In this document: in pieces, positions 36,501 through 48,087 of the stretch
Layout: each line of letters opens with the position of its first letter
Position numbering within the stretch: the first letter of the stretch is position 1
Assembly: GCA_022661535.1 (NCBI GenBank)
Contig: JAKULF010000005.1
Location: forward strand, 5,084,001-5,148,000
Reading direction: 5' to 3'
Length of the DNA: 64,000 bases
Source of the DNA: Eutypa lata
Lineage: Eukaryota; Ascomycota; Sordariomycetes; Xylariales; Diatrypaceae
The notes under the pieces: generated by a model
The model's input: the letters and a program-made list of their open reading frames with translations, nothing else
Told to the model about the DNA's origin: nothing
The model's database searches: none
Made by a program: the position numbers and the translations under genes

Positions 36501-38785
36501 AAAATTAAATTAATTAAATAAAGCATTAATTTATTAATAATTTTATTTAAAATAATTACCTTGCTTTTTTAACGCTTTTCGTATAAAATTTCAAATTTAT
36601 AAAAAACACTTTTTCTTAATATTAAATTACTTAAAAAAGTACAATTAAAAACGATTTTAATTAATATAATAAATTCTTATATATAACCTTTTACTATTAA
36701 AAAACTAACTATAACTAATACGTTTTATTATATTTATAACTTAATTTTATCGATATTTTTTATTATTAAAAGCTTCCTCGTAATATATTTTAATAAGATC
36801 TTTATTAAAAATTTAAAGATATAATAAAAAGTACAACCGTAATTAAAAAAAACAATAAAGCTTTAATTATTAATTGTAATTATTACGAATAAATTATATT
36901 ATTTTTTGTAATTTTTTCGCAAAAGTTTATCTTTAAATAATATTAATTTATCGTTAACGTTCATTTTAATTAAATAAACGCAGCTTTTTTAATTTTTTAA
37001 ATTTAAAAACTAAAACAAATTAATTAACTTTTAATTAAAATTAACTTTTTTAAATTTATTTATAACATTTATATAACTTTATATTTTCTCTTTTAACTTA
37101 ATTAAATAAACTTATAATTTAATTTTATCTTTTTATTTATTAAACGTTAATTAAATTTTAAAAAATTTCGACTTATTATTATTATTATTTTTATTAATAA
37201 TATCGTATAATATTTTTTTTAAAATAACTTTTTTATTATTTTATTATTTTAAAAAATAATTATGTTTTTTTAAATAATTTTAAATAAAATAATTTGATTT
37301 TTTATAAATAAAATAAAGAATTTCTTTTATTTTCGTTATATATTCGAATTTATTTATAACGTTTATATTACGATTATTTATATATAAATTTAAAATTTTA
37401 TTAAATTAAATCGCTTTTAATATTATTATTATAACATTTAACTATTTAAACTATATTACGCTTAACTTTACGAAAATAATATTCGTAACTTATAACGTAT
37501 AAAATAATACCATTATACTTTATAATTATATTATTATTAATAAAATATTATAAACTTTACTTTTAATAATTTAACGAATAATTATTATTATTCGTTAATT
37601 AACTTTTTCGATTATTTATTATATATTTTATTACTTTACGTAATTATATATAAAAAGCTATATATTTAATATATATATATAAAAAAAATTAATTAATAAT
37701 TCTTTATTATAATAATTATTGCGGAAATTTTATAATATTTTATAAAATATTTTATAAATACATTAAATAAAATTAATAAAACTTTTGTTTTAATATAATA
37801 ATAATATAACAAACGCTATTATTACTTTATAAAGCGCATAATATTTATTTAATATTTATAAAATAACTTTTAAAAGTATTATTTAAAATAAATTTTAAGT
37901 TTAAACGAAATTAATAACTTGTTAAAAATTACTTAAAAGCTTTTTAAAAACGTATTAAACTTATAACTTATAAAATATTAAAGTATATTTTAATTAATGT
38001 TATATTTTACGTAACTTATTTAATATTATATCGTTTATTTAAATAAATTATAAATTCGAAAAAATAATAACTTTATTTTTTTTTTTATATTTCGAAAATT
38101 CTTTTATTTTTATTAAAAATATAACTTTTAATTATATTATTTTAAAACGTTTCTTTTAAAGATTTTTAACTTTAATTATAAAGATAAGTCTTTATAAGTT
38201 TAATTAATCGTTATTTATATATTTGTTATTTAAATGGTAATTTAATAATATAATAAAAAGTAAAGAATTTTCGATTAAATTTGATTTATATTAAAGATAA
38301 AAATTATTTAAAAGAGTTTTCGAAAAACTTTTTGATAAAAGTAATAAATTATTCGTAAATAAAAGTAAAAAAAAGTTATTTAAAATAAATTTCGTTAAAG
38401 AATTTTTTTTTTATAAAAAGTTTATTATAATTTTAAAGTTACTTTTTATTAAGTTATATTAATCGTTTATTTTTTTATTGAAAATTACGAATTGATTAAA
38501 GATATTTTAAAAAGTATTTAATAATCGTTAATTTATTTTATTTATTTAATTATAAATTTTTTTTACGTTGTTTTTTTATTCTTTTAAAATACTTATAAAC
38601 TTTTTTTTTATAAGCTTATTATCGTTATTATTAAAACTTAAATTTTTTATTATTAATATAATAAATTTCGTTTAAATATTTTAAATGCATTTAATAATAA
38701 AAAAGTTTAAAAAAATATATAAATATAAAGGTGTTTATAAGTTATTTTACTTAATAATTAACGTAAGTTTATAAAAATAATTATT

Positions 38786-39043
38786 TATATTTTTTAATTT
38801 TACTTTTTTATAAGCTTTAATATTTACGTAATATATTTATTAAAATTATTTAAAATGTAAGATTTTTTTTAATTAATTATTAAGATAAAATAAAATCTTT
38901 TTATAAATTATTTAAATAATAATTATAACAAGGAATTCTTAAGGTTAAAGGAATCCTAAGGTGATCTGTAGGTTTCCTACCTTTTGTGTGGTGTTTCAGT
39001 TGTTTCTTTTACTCCTTAGTCAGCGTTCCCTATAGGATCCACA
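38786..39043. repeat. Right LTR of the RIP-mutated element
   Basis: 258 bp. The mirror image of the left copy: its inner part up to about 38930 is A/T only, while the outer 110 bp keep GC content (for example GGTTTCCTACC). The end of the LTR is CACA followed by CTGC. Confidence 0.93.
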
Positions 39044-39047
39044 CTGC
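39044..39047. other. Target-site duplication, right copy (CTGC)
   Basis: CTGC directly after the CACA end of the right LTR, matching 33280-33283. Next base is T, so a 5-bp reading (CTGCT) is possible with a shifted LTR edge. Confidence 0.7.
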
Positions 39048-39363
39048 TTAAACCAGTATTATCTATTTAACTAAGCAGGATATTGTAATATACAATATCA
39101 TCCAATGGTTCATGGTTCATTATCAGATTTGTTATACCCTGTCATTACTAACTATAGGTAAGGAACAGTGGGCTTCGTCTCATTGTTCTAAACATAGTAT
39201 TATGATGATAGTGACGAAGTATCTGTATTTGCTTTTCCCCCACGTAGGGAACACTTCATACATACCAACTTGCACGTTGAAATCTTCCCAAGCAAAGACA
39301 AACCCGATTCCGTTGAAAACATTCATTCCGATAACGACAAGACACAATAATAGATGATAGCCT
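39048..39363. other. Intergenic between retrotransposon and RAB5
   Basis: About 0.3 kb of normal composition forming the 3' flank of the Rab5 gene. An imperfect palindrome around 39080-39100 (GATATTGTAATATACAATATC) is the only structure noticed. Confidence 0.55.
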
Positions 39364-40191
39364 TTAGCAAGCGCAACCTTCTTTCGCTGCCTCCCGCGGT
39401 CCACTTAGGTTTACCCTCTGTTCCTCACCACCGCGGTTGGCCGCACTCGACGCACCCGGGCCCCTCGTGTTCTTGAGCGATGTCTCTGGGATCGCATTTG
39501 CAATAGCGGTAAAGACTTCAGAGACGTTGTGGCCTGTCTTGGCACTGGTCTCGAAGAACAGCAATCCCTCCTCTTCAGCATATGTCTGAGCCTCCTCGGT
39601 TGAGATCTTGCGGGCATCTCCGGACTCCTCGCCCTCAGCACCCTCACCATCATCAGCCTGGTTGGAGTCACCCTCGTTTGTAAGATCGAGTTTGTTGCCG
39701 ACGAGCGCGATGACGATTCCTGGGGATGCTTGTCTCTGGAGTTCGGCGACCCAGTGCTTAGCCTTGATAAGTGACGTAGGTTTTGTGAGATCGTAGACGA
39801 CGAGAGCGGCCTGGGCATTTCGGTAGTACATAGGCGCCAGCGAGGCAAACCGCTCCTGACCCGCTGTATCCCAGATCTCAAATTTGATTGTCCGTGTCGG
39901 AAGATTACATTTTTGTGTCAAGAATGCCGCTAGACCGGTTGATTAGTTTCGTCGCCTACTCGGAATATGAGTCGCATCTACTCACCACCAATAGTAGGTT
40001 CCTTGTTCTCTTGGAAGTCGTTGTTGACGAATCGCAACACTAGAGAGGACTTGGTAAGAGTTAGCGAAGATATACTTCATCATAACGAGTCAATAAAAGA
40101 ACATCTTGATGAATGATACCTTTCCAACAGCTGCTTCGCCAAGCAGCACGAGCTTGACACTGCTGCTTGGCTTTGGGGCGTTATCGGCCAT
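39364..40191 (-). CDS. RAB5: Rab5-type small GTPase
   Basis: Three exons on the minus strand: 40120-40191, 39986-40049 and 39364-39929, 233 aa. The introns are at 40050-40119 (phase 0) and 39930-39985 (phase 1). P-loop GEAAVGKS spans the first junction, switch I ends in KEPTIGAAFLTQ, switch II is [20 protein letters not shown], guanine-base motifs are GNKLDL and ETSAKTG. The stretch [20 protein letters not shown] is Rab5-specific. The C-terminus ends EGCAC, a CXC geranylgeranylation signal. An acidic insert ([17 protein letters not shown]) after NKLDL enlarges the loop, as in some filamentous-fungal Rab5 proteins. Rab5 directs early-endosome fusion and motility. Divergent from KRI1 across 825 bp. 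Confidence 0.95.
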
Positions 40192-41016
40192 GTCGGTGGG
40201 TTGATCAAATGTGTCACGAATGCGCAGTGCGTTGGTCGGTCGTCGAACGAAGTCTAAAAAGCGTTTAGCCTTAAATCTCTCTCAAGAAGCAAGCCTAGAA
40301 GCTTCTTTAGATAAACTTGTGGATTGTCGGGAAAGACGGCTTGATGTTTGTCTAGGTTTTAGGAAGGATAGGTTGAGTGGTTATAGATCTAGACGGATGA
40401 TGAAAATGAAATACCTATTGTAAGTTGAACTAGGTAAGTACCTACAGAGAGGGTGGATGGAGAATGGGTAGGTGGCTGAGTAGGTAGGTAGGTAGGATGT
40501 GATGTGATGTGACGACGATGTTTGGAATCACTAACAAGTAATGACTACTGCCTCAGATAGCAGTCGACTCTAGTTAGGTGGTGGTTATTCGTTAGCAAGC
40601 ACGGCGCTGAGAGCCCGAGACAGGCAGGAATCCCGGGCTTTTGGACCTCAGGACTTCAGTTGATGCAAGCCTATGGCGCTAACTTGTCTAATGCATACGC
40701 TAATGCTGAATAAGACAATTACTTTAACTAGAGTTGGTATTTAGTGGGTCATCAACGGAAGATTCTCTAGTAAAGAACCGATTACTATCGATAACAGCTG
40801 CTAGGGAAAAAAGTTAAGTGAGCAGGTAAGTTGTCGCATGAATTTCTTCAAGATCCCCCCTCCATTCACTTCAAGACGAAAGCATGTGGGATTCTACCTA
40901 GAGCTCACTATCTTTTATTGTTGTTTTCAGCACTTGATTGATTGCCCTAACAAACATTGCCTTATTTTGCCAAGGTTCCTTCACATTAACTATAGCGCAA
41001 CCAGTGCCGGGACAAC
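40192..41016. promoter_or_regulatory. Divergent RAB5/KRI1 promoter region
   Basis: 825 bp between two divergent starts. Contains TAGG-type tandem repeats at about 40475-40497 and a GATGT repeat at 40496-40512. No gene seen. Confidence 0.55.
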
Positions 41017-43118
41017 ATGGTGACAACCGACGTGCGCAAGCCGTCTCTGTTTGACGACAGTGATGATGAATCAGATGGTGGCGTGAAACTGCAGATTAAC
41101 TCTGAATATGCCAAACGATTTGAGCACAATAAGAAGCGAGAAGAATTACATAGATGTAAGTATTATGCTATCCTTCCTTTATTTTACTTCAGTATTTGTG
41201 TCAGTTCCTAACCAAGTCCCTTTTAGTGGAGGAGAAATACAAATCAAAGCCACAGAAGGAGGATAACGACGATTCAGACTCATCCTCTGATGTAACCGAG
41301 GATGAGAATGGCTTCCTAGCAACTGAAGAGCTCGATGCCCAACTGGATGCCACACTCCAAGCTATCAAGAGTAAGGACCCCCGAGTTTATGATGGCAAGA
41401 CCACATTCTACGCCCCGATCGATGAGTCTACAACTCCCTCTACATCTAAGGATAAGAAGGAGAAGCCCGTCTTCTTGCAAGATTATCATCGGGAGAAGCT
41501 ACTACGTGGAGACACTGGGGCAGACGTCGAGGATGATGAGGAGCCTCCACGAACCTATGCCCAGGAGCAAGATGACTTAAAGAAGTCGATACGCAATGAG
41601 ATCCAGGCTCAAATGCATGTAGATGCTGCCGAGAGCGAGGAAGATGATTTTCTAGAGGCTAAGGAACATCCAAAGCGGCCAGTCGGGGACGGCGTTCACC
41701 CTTCTCGTGCAAGCAAGGTGAAGAAGGCTCGCAAACCTAATCTCACCGAGGCCGACAAAGACCCTGAGCTCTTCCTATCCAACTTTATGGCTTCTCGTGC
41801 ATGGGTCGATGAGGAACATAATGGGTGGGAAGCTTTTGAGTCCGACGATCAAGATGACGACCACCTCACAAAAGCTGAGGAGTGGGAAGCTGCTTATAAC
41901 CTTCGTTTCGAGGACCCTCACAAGAGTAACGAAGTTCTCAAGACATATGCCCGTGATGTTACTGCGGCGCGGTCTGTTAGGCGCGAGGAGAAGAGCCTAC
42001 GAAAGCGGCAGCGTGAGGTAGAGAGTGAGAGAAAAGAGGCCTCAAAACTAGAACGAAAGGAAGAGCGAGCTCGCTTACGTCGTCTCAAGATAGAAGAAGC
42101 AGAAGGCAAGCTTCAGAAGATCAAGCAGGCTGCAGGCTTGTCTGGCAAGACCCTCAAGGAGGAGGATTGGCAAAAGGTCCTAGAAGATGCTTGGGATAAC
42201 GACAAGTGGGAGGAGAAGATGAAGGAGATGTTCAACGACGAGTACTACGAAGAAGCCGACGAAGGCTTTAACCATGACGATGATTCCGACAATGAGTCTA
42301 AGAAGAAGAAGGTCAAGAAGCCTAAATGGGATGACGACATCGACATCAAGGACCTCGTGCCGGACTTCGACGATGAGGAACGTCCCAATGTCACACTCAC
42401 GGACGTCGAAGAGCAGGATGAAGATGAAGAGGAAGAGGAGGAGGAGGACGGCGTCCCAGCCGCAAAACGGCGAAAGACCACCAAAGACCGCAAGCGGGAA
42501 CGCCTCGCGACCCAGAAGGAGGCGCGGCAAGAACGGAGCAAGATCGAAGCGCTCGTCGACGCGCACATGACCATCGAGGAACCGGAGGTCCTCTTCACGG
42601 GGAAGGCCAGCGGCAGCTCTTCATCCTCGTCCAAGAACAAGAACAAAACCGACAAGGACAAGGACGACGGCATGCCGCGGTTCGCGTACCGCGAGACGCG
42701 GCCCGAGACGTTCGGGCTGACGACGCGCGACATCCTCATGGCGTCGGACGCGGACCTCAACGAGTACGCGGGCCTGAAGAAGCTGGCGCACTACCGGGAC
42801 CCGGAGAAGCAGGCCAAGGACCGCAAGAAGCTCGGCAAGAAGGCCCGCCTCCGACGCTGGCGCCGCGACACCTTCGGCCCGGAGTTCGAGTACGACCCGC
42901 CCGCGTTCAACCCCGGGGGCGAGGGCCCGCTGAGGAAGGAAGGGGAGGGTCAGGAGCAAGAACGTCGTCACCAAGATGGCAACGCGAATGGTGCAGGTGC
43001 AGGCGATGCTGATGCTAATGTTATCGAGGGCGACGGCAGCAAGAAGAAGCGCAAGCGCTCTGGGCGTAACAAGGGGAAGGGGAAGGAGAAGGAGAGTGCC
43101 GAGGCTGGTGATGAGTAG
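41017..43118 (+). CDS. KRI1: Kri1, nucleolar ribosome-biogenesis factor
   Basis: Two exons, 41017-41155 and 41227-43118, with a 71-bp intron (GTAAGT...TAG, phase 1), 676 aa. The N-terminus (RKPSLFDDSDDESDGG, then INSEYAKRFEHNKKREELHRLEEKY) is typical of Kri1. The central acidic/basic low-complexity region includes KDPRVYDGKTTFY, FLSNFMASRAW and LRFEDP. The KRI1 core has LEDAWDNDKWEEKMKEMFNDEYY and a following KPKWDDDIDIKDLVPDF. The C-terminal domain has PRFAYRETRPETFGLTTRDIL, DADLNEYAGLKKLAHYRDPEK and RLRRWRRDTFGPEFEYDPP. A basic KKKRKRSGRNKGKGK tail suits a nucleolar protein. Kri1 works with Krr1 in 40S pre-rRNA processing. Codon use becomes strikingly more GC-rich in the last third. Confidence 0.95.
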
Positions 43119-44601
43119 GAAGAGCATTAATCACATGTCCACTACCTAGTTTACTACTCGTGTATGCATGTGTACGAGGTAGATTCACAATAGCCATACT
43201 TAGGGTAATTGGTCTGTACATATGTAGAAACTGAATTACTGCAACTTCTTCGTGCCTTTCATCTATCTCTCTTCTTTCTTCCTTTTGATGATTAGAACGT
43301 CCCCCAATATATACTTAGTACCTTATAAAAGCCGAAATTTACCATCCCAACTACTTACCTAGCTCTATAGAAGTCACTCCGCTTTGGTTAAGGCAATCAG
43401 CCTACATAGTTCTTTTTATATCATCTCAACCTCCTGGTTCTACCTAGGTACCTTACAGGATTGTTGTCATTAAGCATGCCTACTCTGCTATGGAAATCTC
43501 GCTCTCTTTTGGGGGGAGCCATGTCTACTCGCCAGGTAGTATGAAGGATAAATAAGCATAAGTACATATGTAGGTAGGTAGTTATCACTACTGCCCTATA
43601 GCTATAGAGGATAGTGGCCTGCCGCATTTCTTCCTCTTTTTTCTTTCTATTTATTGCATCAACTACACACAGAGCTGCCTAACTACTTCGCAGACAGCCT
43701 TAGATTATCCCTTTTTCGTCTTCCCTCCCGGCTTGCCAACCTGTACGTGAGCACAGCGTTAATTGACCCAGGGATATTATTCATCCACCCAGCCACCAGG
43801 TAAGGTACATACATAGACGAGATAAATACGTACTTTGTGCAGTTTTATACCTACCTACCTAACCCCCCTGTGCAAGGTAGGTACTTATATATAGGTGACA
43901 CGCGTGTGCTTATTTATACCTATAGAACCTGCAAAACCTTTGAAGAAAGAGCCAAGATATACAAAAGACGGGAATTTATATATGCATATGTGTATATATT
44001 TAGATCGATCGATATATAGGTACTTAGGTAGATAGATAGATAGATAGATAGATAGACAGATGGTCGGGTCCTCTTTCCCTCTTTCAACTCCTCCAAGGAA
44101 AACAAAATGTGCCTCCAGAAGTTTAACCACCCAAACATTAATGATAAAAAATAAAAATAAAAAGACACGTACATACATAGGTAGGCACACACGCAACGCA
44201 ACGTACGAAGGGCGTCCGCATCGTCTGCACGCCCGCCCGCCCGACCAACCGCCCGACCAACCGACCGACTGAATGACTGACCCGCCAACCTACCAGAAGC
44301 GCCATCGCTATAAATAAAATAAATAAAAATAAAACCCCCCTGCTTGGTACATACATACATGTAGATACATAACATAATAGAAGGCAAGTGATATGTAGGT
44401 ATGAATGATGGAATGGTATGACATGAGCTGACATAACATGACATGGATAGATAGGTAGGTAGACAAGGGATCCGAGAGGAACTATTTTGTTTTGTTTTTA
44501 TGTTCCTTCCCCTCCCCTCCATTCCGTCCTTTTAAACGACAGAAATTCCCCCCCTTTTTTTAATTGTTAATCAGCCTATTGAGCCGAGTTTTTTTTTCCC
44601 C
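43119..44601. other. Convergent 3' intergenic region rich in tetranucleotide repeats
   Basis: 1.5 kb between the stops of KRI1 (+) and the second zinc-cluster gene (-). It carries many TAGG/TACC and TACA-type short repeats and a (GATA)n tract at 44029-44056. The minus-strand frames at 43885-44522 consist largely of translated microsatellite. No gene called. Confidence 0.65.
44029..44056. repeat. (GATA)n microsatellite
   Basis: Run of about six GATA/TAGA units on the plus strand, ending in GACAGA. Confidence 0.85.
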
Positions 44602-47600
44602 TCACCGGCCGCCCCTCCTCAACCCCAATCCACCACTTGGCGTGTGTACGCCACCAGGACTGAACATACCACCGAACGGATCAAGGCCGCTCATGCCGTT
44701 CAGGTCTTGGCCGAGCTCGGGGGGTTCCATGTTGAACGGCATGAACCAAGCGGACGAGGGCTCTGCGGCTATGAAGCCGCCGGGTAGGCCATCGGCGTTG
44801 TGGTTATGGTTATGGTTATGATGGTTGTGGTTGTGGTTGTGGTTGTGGTGTTGTCCGCCGCCGCTACCCTCACTGGATCTCCCATTCAACGGATCCCAAT
44901 CCATGAGAGGGTCATGCCCACCTCCGAGCGGTGTCGTCGGGTCTAGGCCGCCATACGCGTTGAAGACGAGCTGGCGGTCGAGCTGAGGCAGCATACCGGC
45001 ACCGCTGTTCGACAGGGACAGGGAGAGCAGATCGGAATGGTTGTACAGGGCCGAGGAGCCGGCGTGGTGTGGGGCCGCTGCTCGGTGGCCTCCGTGTCCG
45101 CCGTGCGCGGCCGCGAATTGGTGGTGCACGGGGCTGATAGGCGAGAGGGCTGAATACCCGGCTCCGGCTCCTGCGATATTATGTGAGCGCGCTGCCGCTG
45201 CTGCCGCAGCAGCATTCACAGCACTATTGTTGCTGTTGTTACGGAAAGGGGGTTGGGTGAGCCCACTGCTTTGCCCGCTGAGGCGAGAGAAGTTGGCGCG
45301 CTGTTGGATGCGCTGCTGGATCTGCTCGGGTAGGCTAGGGCCGCTGAGGTCTGTGAGTAGCGGTTCGAGGCGCTGCTGCTGCTCACTCCGGGATGATTGC
45401 GGTCCGCCTCCGCCTTTCTTCACAATCGATTTGCGTTTCGTTAAGGGAGGTCTACTAGCGCTGACTGCTTCTCGCCCCTCGGTGCTCTGGGGCGATAATT
45501 GGGTGAAGAACTCTTCGACCGTATGCAGTTCTAGCTTCTGCTCTAGCACCGCATCGTCGCCAGTTTCCTTCTTCTTCGCCGTAGCGGGGTCGACGAAGTC
45601 AGATTGCGAAACCCCGAGAGGATAACGGTCGAACCAATCTCCGTATTGGAAAACAGGTGAGGCTGTCGAGCTTTCTGCGGGCGTCCCTTGTCTCGCGGCA
45701 TCGGCGCAGGTCCTGTACTGCTCTCGGAGGTTCTCCGACATAAAATGAAACATTCCCCAATATCGCTTCATCTTCGATAGAAACCTTACATTCGTGGCCA
45801 AGTTCTTCTTTGCTGCCAGCTCCACCGTACCATTCCCGGAGAATATGCCGAATATGTGAACGGTAGCTGATAAAAACGCACAGTAACCTACGAAAGGGGC
45901 TGCAACCATGTGAGGCTCAGAATCCTTGAGCAATTCAGATATTCGATTCGCCGCAGCAAACGCCTTCGCCCCGGCCTTGGTGACAAAATCTTCTGGCACA
46001 TCCGCTTGCGAGAGGCCAGTTATTGGCGATGACACCGCAAACCGGCTCATGAATAGGATGTTCTGCTGTATGGTGATATGTAAGAATAGGAATTGGTTCG
46101 CCATCTTCTCGGTGTGATGTAAATGGAGATTTTCAGCACTATATTTTAAGCCGTCGGGTAGATTTGCTGTAAAGCTTTCGGCCTGTCTGAGGAGGTCTGC
46201 GTATTCGGACTCGTCGTTCCACATCGGGTGTGGATCAGACTCCCTCCCACCCTGGTTGAGATAGTTGATGATCCGTCCCCAGAGAGCAAGGGAACGTATC
46301 ATATAAGCCGCGACCCCCATGTTGTCTTCAGCCTTAGAGAGTTGTCCTTCGTCGTCTGGTACTGGATGTGGGACATGCCCCTGCAAATCCTCTGTTGGCC
46401 CTGGCATGTCAAGCTGAAAGAGCTTTTCTTTAATGGGTAGCTGGATTTGGAGCCACTCCTCCTTAATAAATATTGGTCTATCGACCCCCGACGAGGTGAA
46501 CCGATCCATCAAGAAACAAGCCCACATCGTCCGTCTACGAATCTCGCGGTCGATGAAGCTCAGTTGAGTATTCTGGGGTTGCCGACTATCTGACCCCAGG
46601 TCCTTGTGTAATTGTAATGCAATGGCCATTCGGATAGCTATTCCACCAAATGCCCAACTTCTTCCTCCATGACACGTTCCAAAACCGTGTAGTCCAAGGA
46701 CGAGAGCACAAGTCAATATGGTTATATTTGGCCATTCTTGTCTTCTCAATACAATGTTCCGGGCGGGAGCTGCCCATTCTTCGCCGCGGAGGAAGTTGGG
46801 TGTGGGCGCAAACCTGGGGTGAGTAGAAAAGCGCGCAGAGATAGCGCAAATAGAGAGCACCAAAACAGGCGGCAACGTTCCAGCTCTAGAAGATAGATGT
46901 CAGTATAGTTATGACAAGAGAGAGGGTTTCACGCACTTGAGCTTCCTCATATAGCTCGGTTTATGAAGGACGTGGTACGCCTGGCCGTATATGCATTCGA
47001 AAAAGGTGTTTGCCAACTGCTCTTGTAAATCCTTGGGCGGCAATGCTTCTTGACCTTCAAGTAAAAGCTTGTTTTCTTCAGCCTCTTGCACCTGTAATGA
47101 TACTGGTTTGCCCGACGCTTCCAGTTTCGTCTTCGCCGTTGCCCTTGCCCAATGGTCCAGATCTACTCCGAATGCTTCCTCGGCGTTTCGTTTCTTATTT
47201 GGCTGCTTGCCTGGCAGGAGAGCGCCGGGAAGAGACGGCTTGACTACAGCGCGTGTGACGTTGGAAACTGATGCGTCTATTTCTGACTTAGGAATGGCTT
47301 TTATAATGCGATCTTCCATCTTCTTCAGCCGTTTATCCAGCATGGCCATGTAATCTGTCCGCGGAGCCGCCTTGCGCGTCGTAACCTTGTATACGCAAGG
47401 TATCCTAGACCTGAGGCAATGCTTGCACGCTGGCTTCTCACCCGAGCAGCGGATCTTTTTTCTTCGACAGGCAATGCAAGCAAGAGGTAGTCGTTTTCTT
47501 TCCTTCCCGGCCTTCGTCTTTAGTTCGCTCCAAGCTGGCGCAGGGTCGGACTTGATATCCTTCAACTTTCCACCTAAGTCAGTACCGTCGCTCGGCGCGA

Positions 47601-48087
47601 TAGTTGACAAGTTGAATTCGTCAGACATATTATCCTCCAGGACATTACCACCGATGTGGCCAATATCGTGGCTTCCGCCCTCCGATCCATCCAGACTGAG
47701 CTGTCTGTCGTGAGAGTGGTTCTCTATCGAAAAGCTGCCACTATGCGGGCCAGATGCGATTGACCCTTTCCGCTCGCTCGTGGAGACGATGGACCCGTGA
47801 CCGGGCGTAGCGAATATCTCGCCTGTATGACCCTCTAGCCCAATCATTTGACTGCTATCAGGTACTTCCTGGAATGCGAATGAGAAATCTGGAAATTGGG
47901 AAGCTTCCATGAGGCCGTTGGTGGCCGAATTGGCTGATAAATCATCATGTTGGCCTTCCAAAGAGAAGCCATTCAAGTCGGTATGTTCGACTGCTTGATG
48001 TGGTCCCGACTCGACAGCGGACTGGCAGCTTTCGGTGTCTGTCGCGGGAAATGACTGACTACTAACATGCGATTGACTCGTTGACAT
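44602..48087 (-). CDS. Zn(II)2Cys6 transcription factor with MHR domain and His/Asn repeat
   Basis: Two exons on the minus strand, 46937-48087 and 44602-46885, 1144 aa. The 51-bp intron has donor GTGCGT and is phase 2. A Ser/Asp-rich N-terminal region of about 200 residues precedes the zinc cluster CX2CX6CX6CX2CX6C (CIACRRKKIRCSGEKPACKHC...C), then a basic linker and coiled region (YMAMLDKRLKKMEDRIIKAI). The fungal_trans region (residues about 350-700) includes FFECIYGQAYHVLHKPSY, CHGGRSWAFGGIAIRMA, LQLHKDLG and IRRRTMWACFLMDRF. The C-terminal half is low complexity: poly-Ala, Gln-rich blocks and an alternating His-Asn tract encoded near 44806-44855. I do not recognise the ortholog, so target genes are unknown. 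Confidence 0.9.

Larger units (their letters stand above)
33284..39043. mobile_element. RIP-inactivated LTR retrotransposon (5.76 kb)
   Basis: Two 258-bp direct repeats bound an extremely AT-rich interior. Left LTR 33284-33541 and right LTR 38786-39043 align without gaps at a constant offset of 5502 bp. The intact left end starts TGTG and the intact right end finishes CACA. The element is flanked by CTGC on both sides (33280-33283 and 39044-39047), fitting a target-site duplication. All LTR differences I checked are C-T or G-A transitions. The interior (33542-38785) has no open frame of useful length on either strand, and its codons are lost to transitions, as expected of RIP. Superfamily (gypsy or copia) cannot be read from it. 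A pyrimidine-rich run just inside the left LTR could be a polypurine tract on the minus strand, which would put the element in minus orientation, but this is weak. Confidence 0.93.

Noticed and set aside
33350..38930. AT-rich tract as a centromere core or nuclear copy of mitochondrial DNA
   Set aside because: The matching 258-bp LTRs, TG...CA ends, CTGC flanks and transition-only differences explain it as one RIP-mutated retrotransposon.
39112..39404. Short frames on both strands beside RAB5
   Set aside because: They overlap the Rab5 3' region, and neither has homologous-looking sequence.
43885..44522. Overlapping minus-strand frames up to 200 codons
   Set aside because: They mostly translate tetranucleotide repeats (runs of Tyr-Leu-Ser-Ile and Gly-Arg-Ala) and overlap in several frames.
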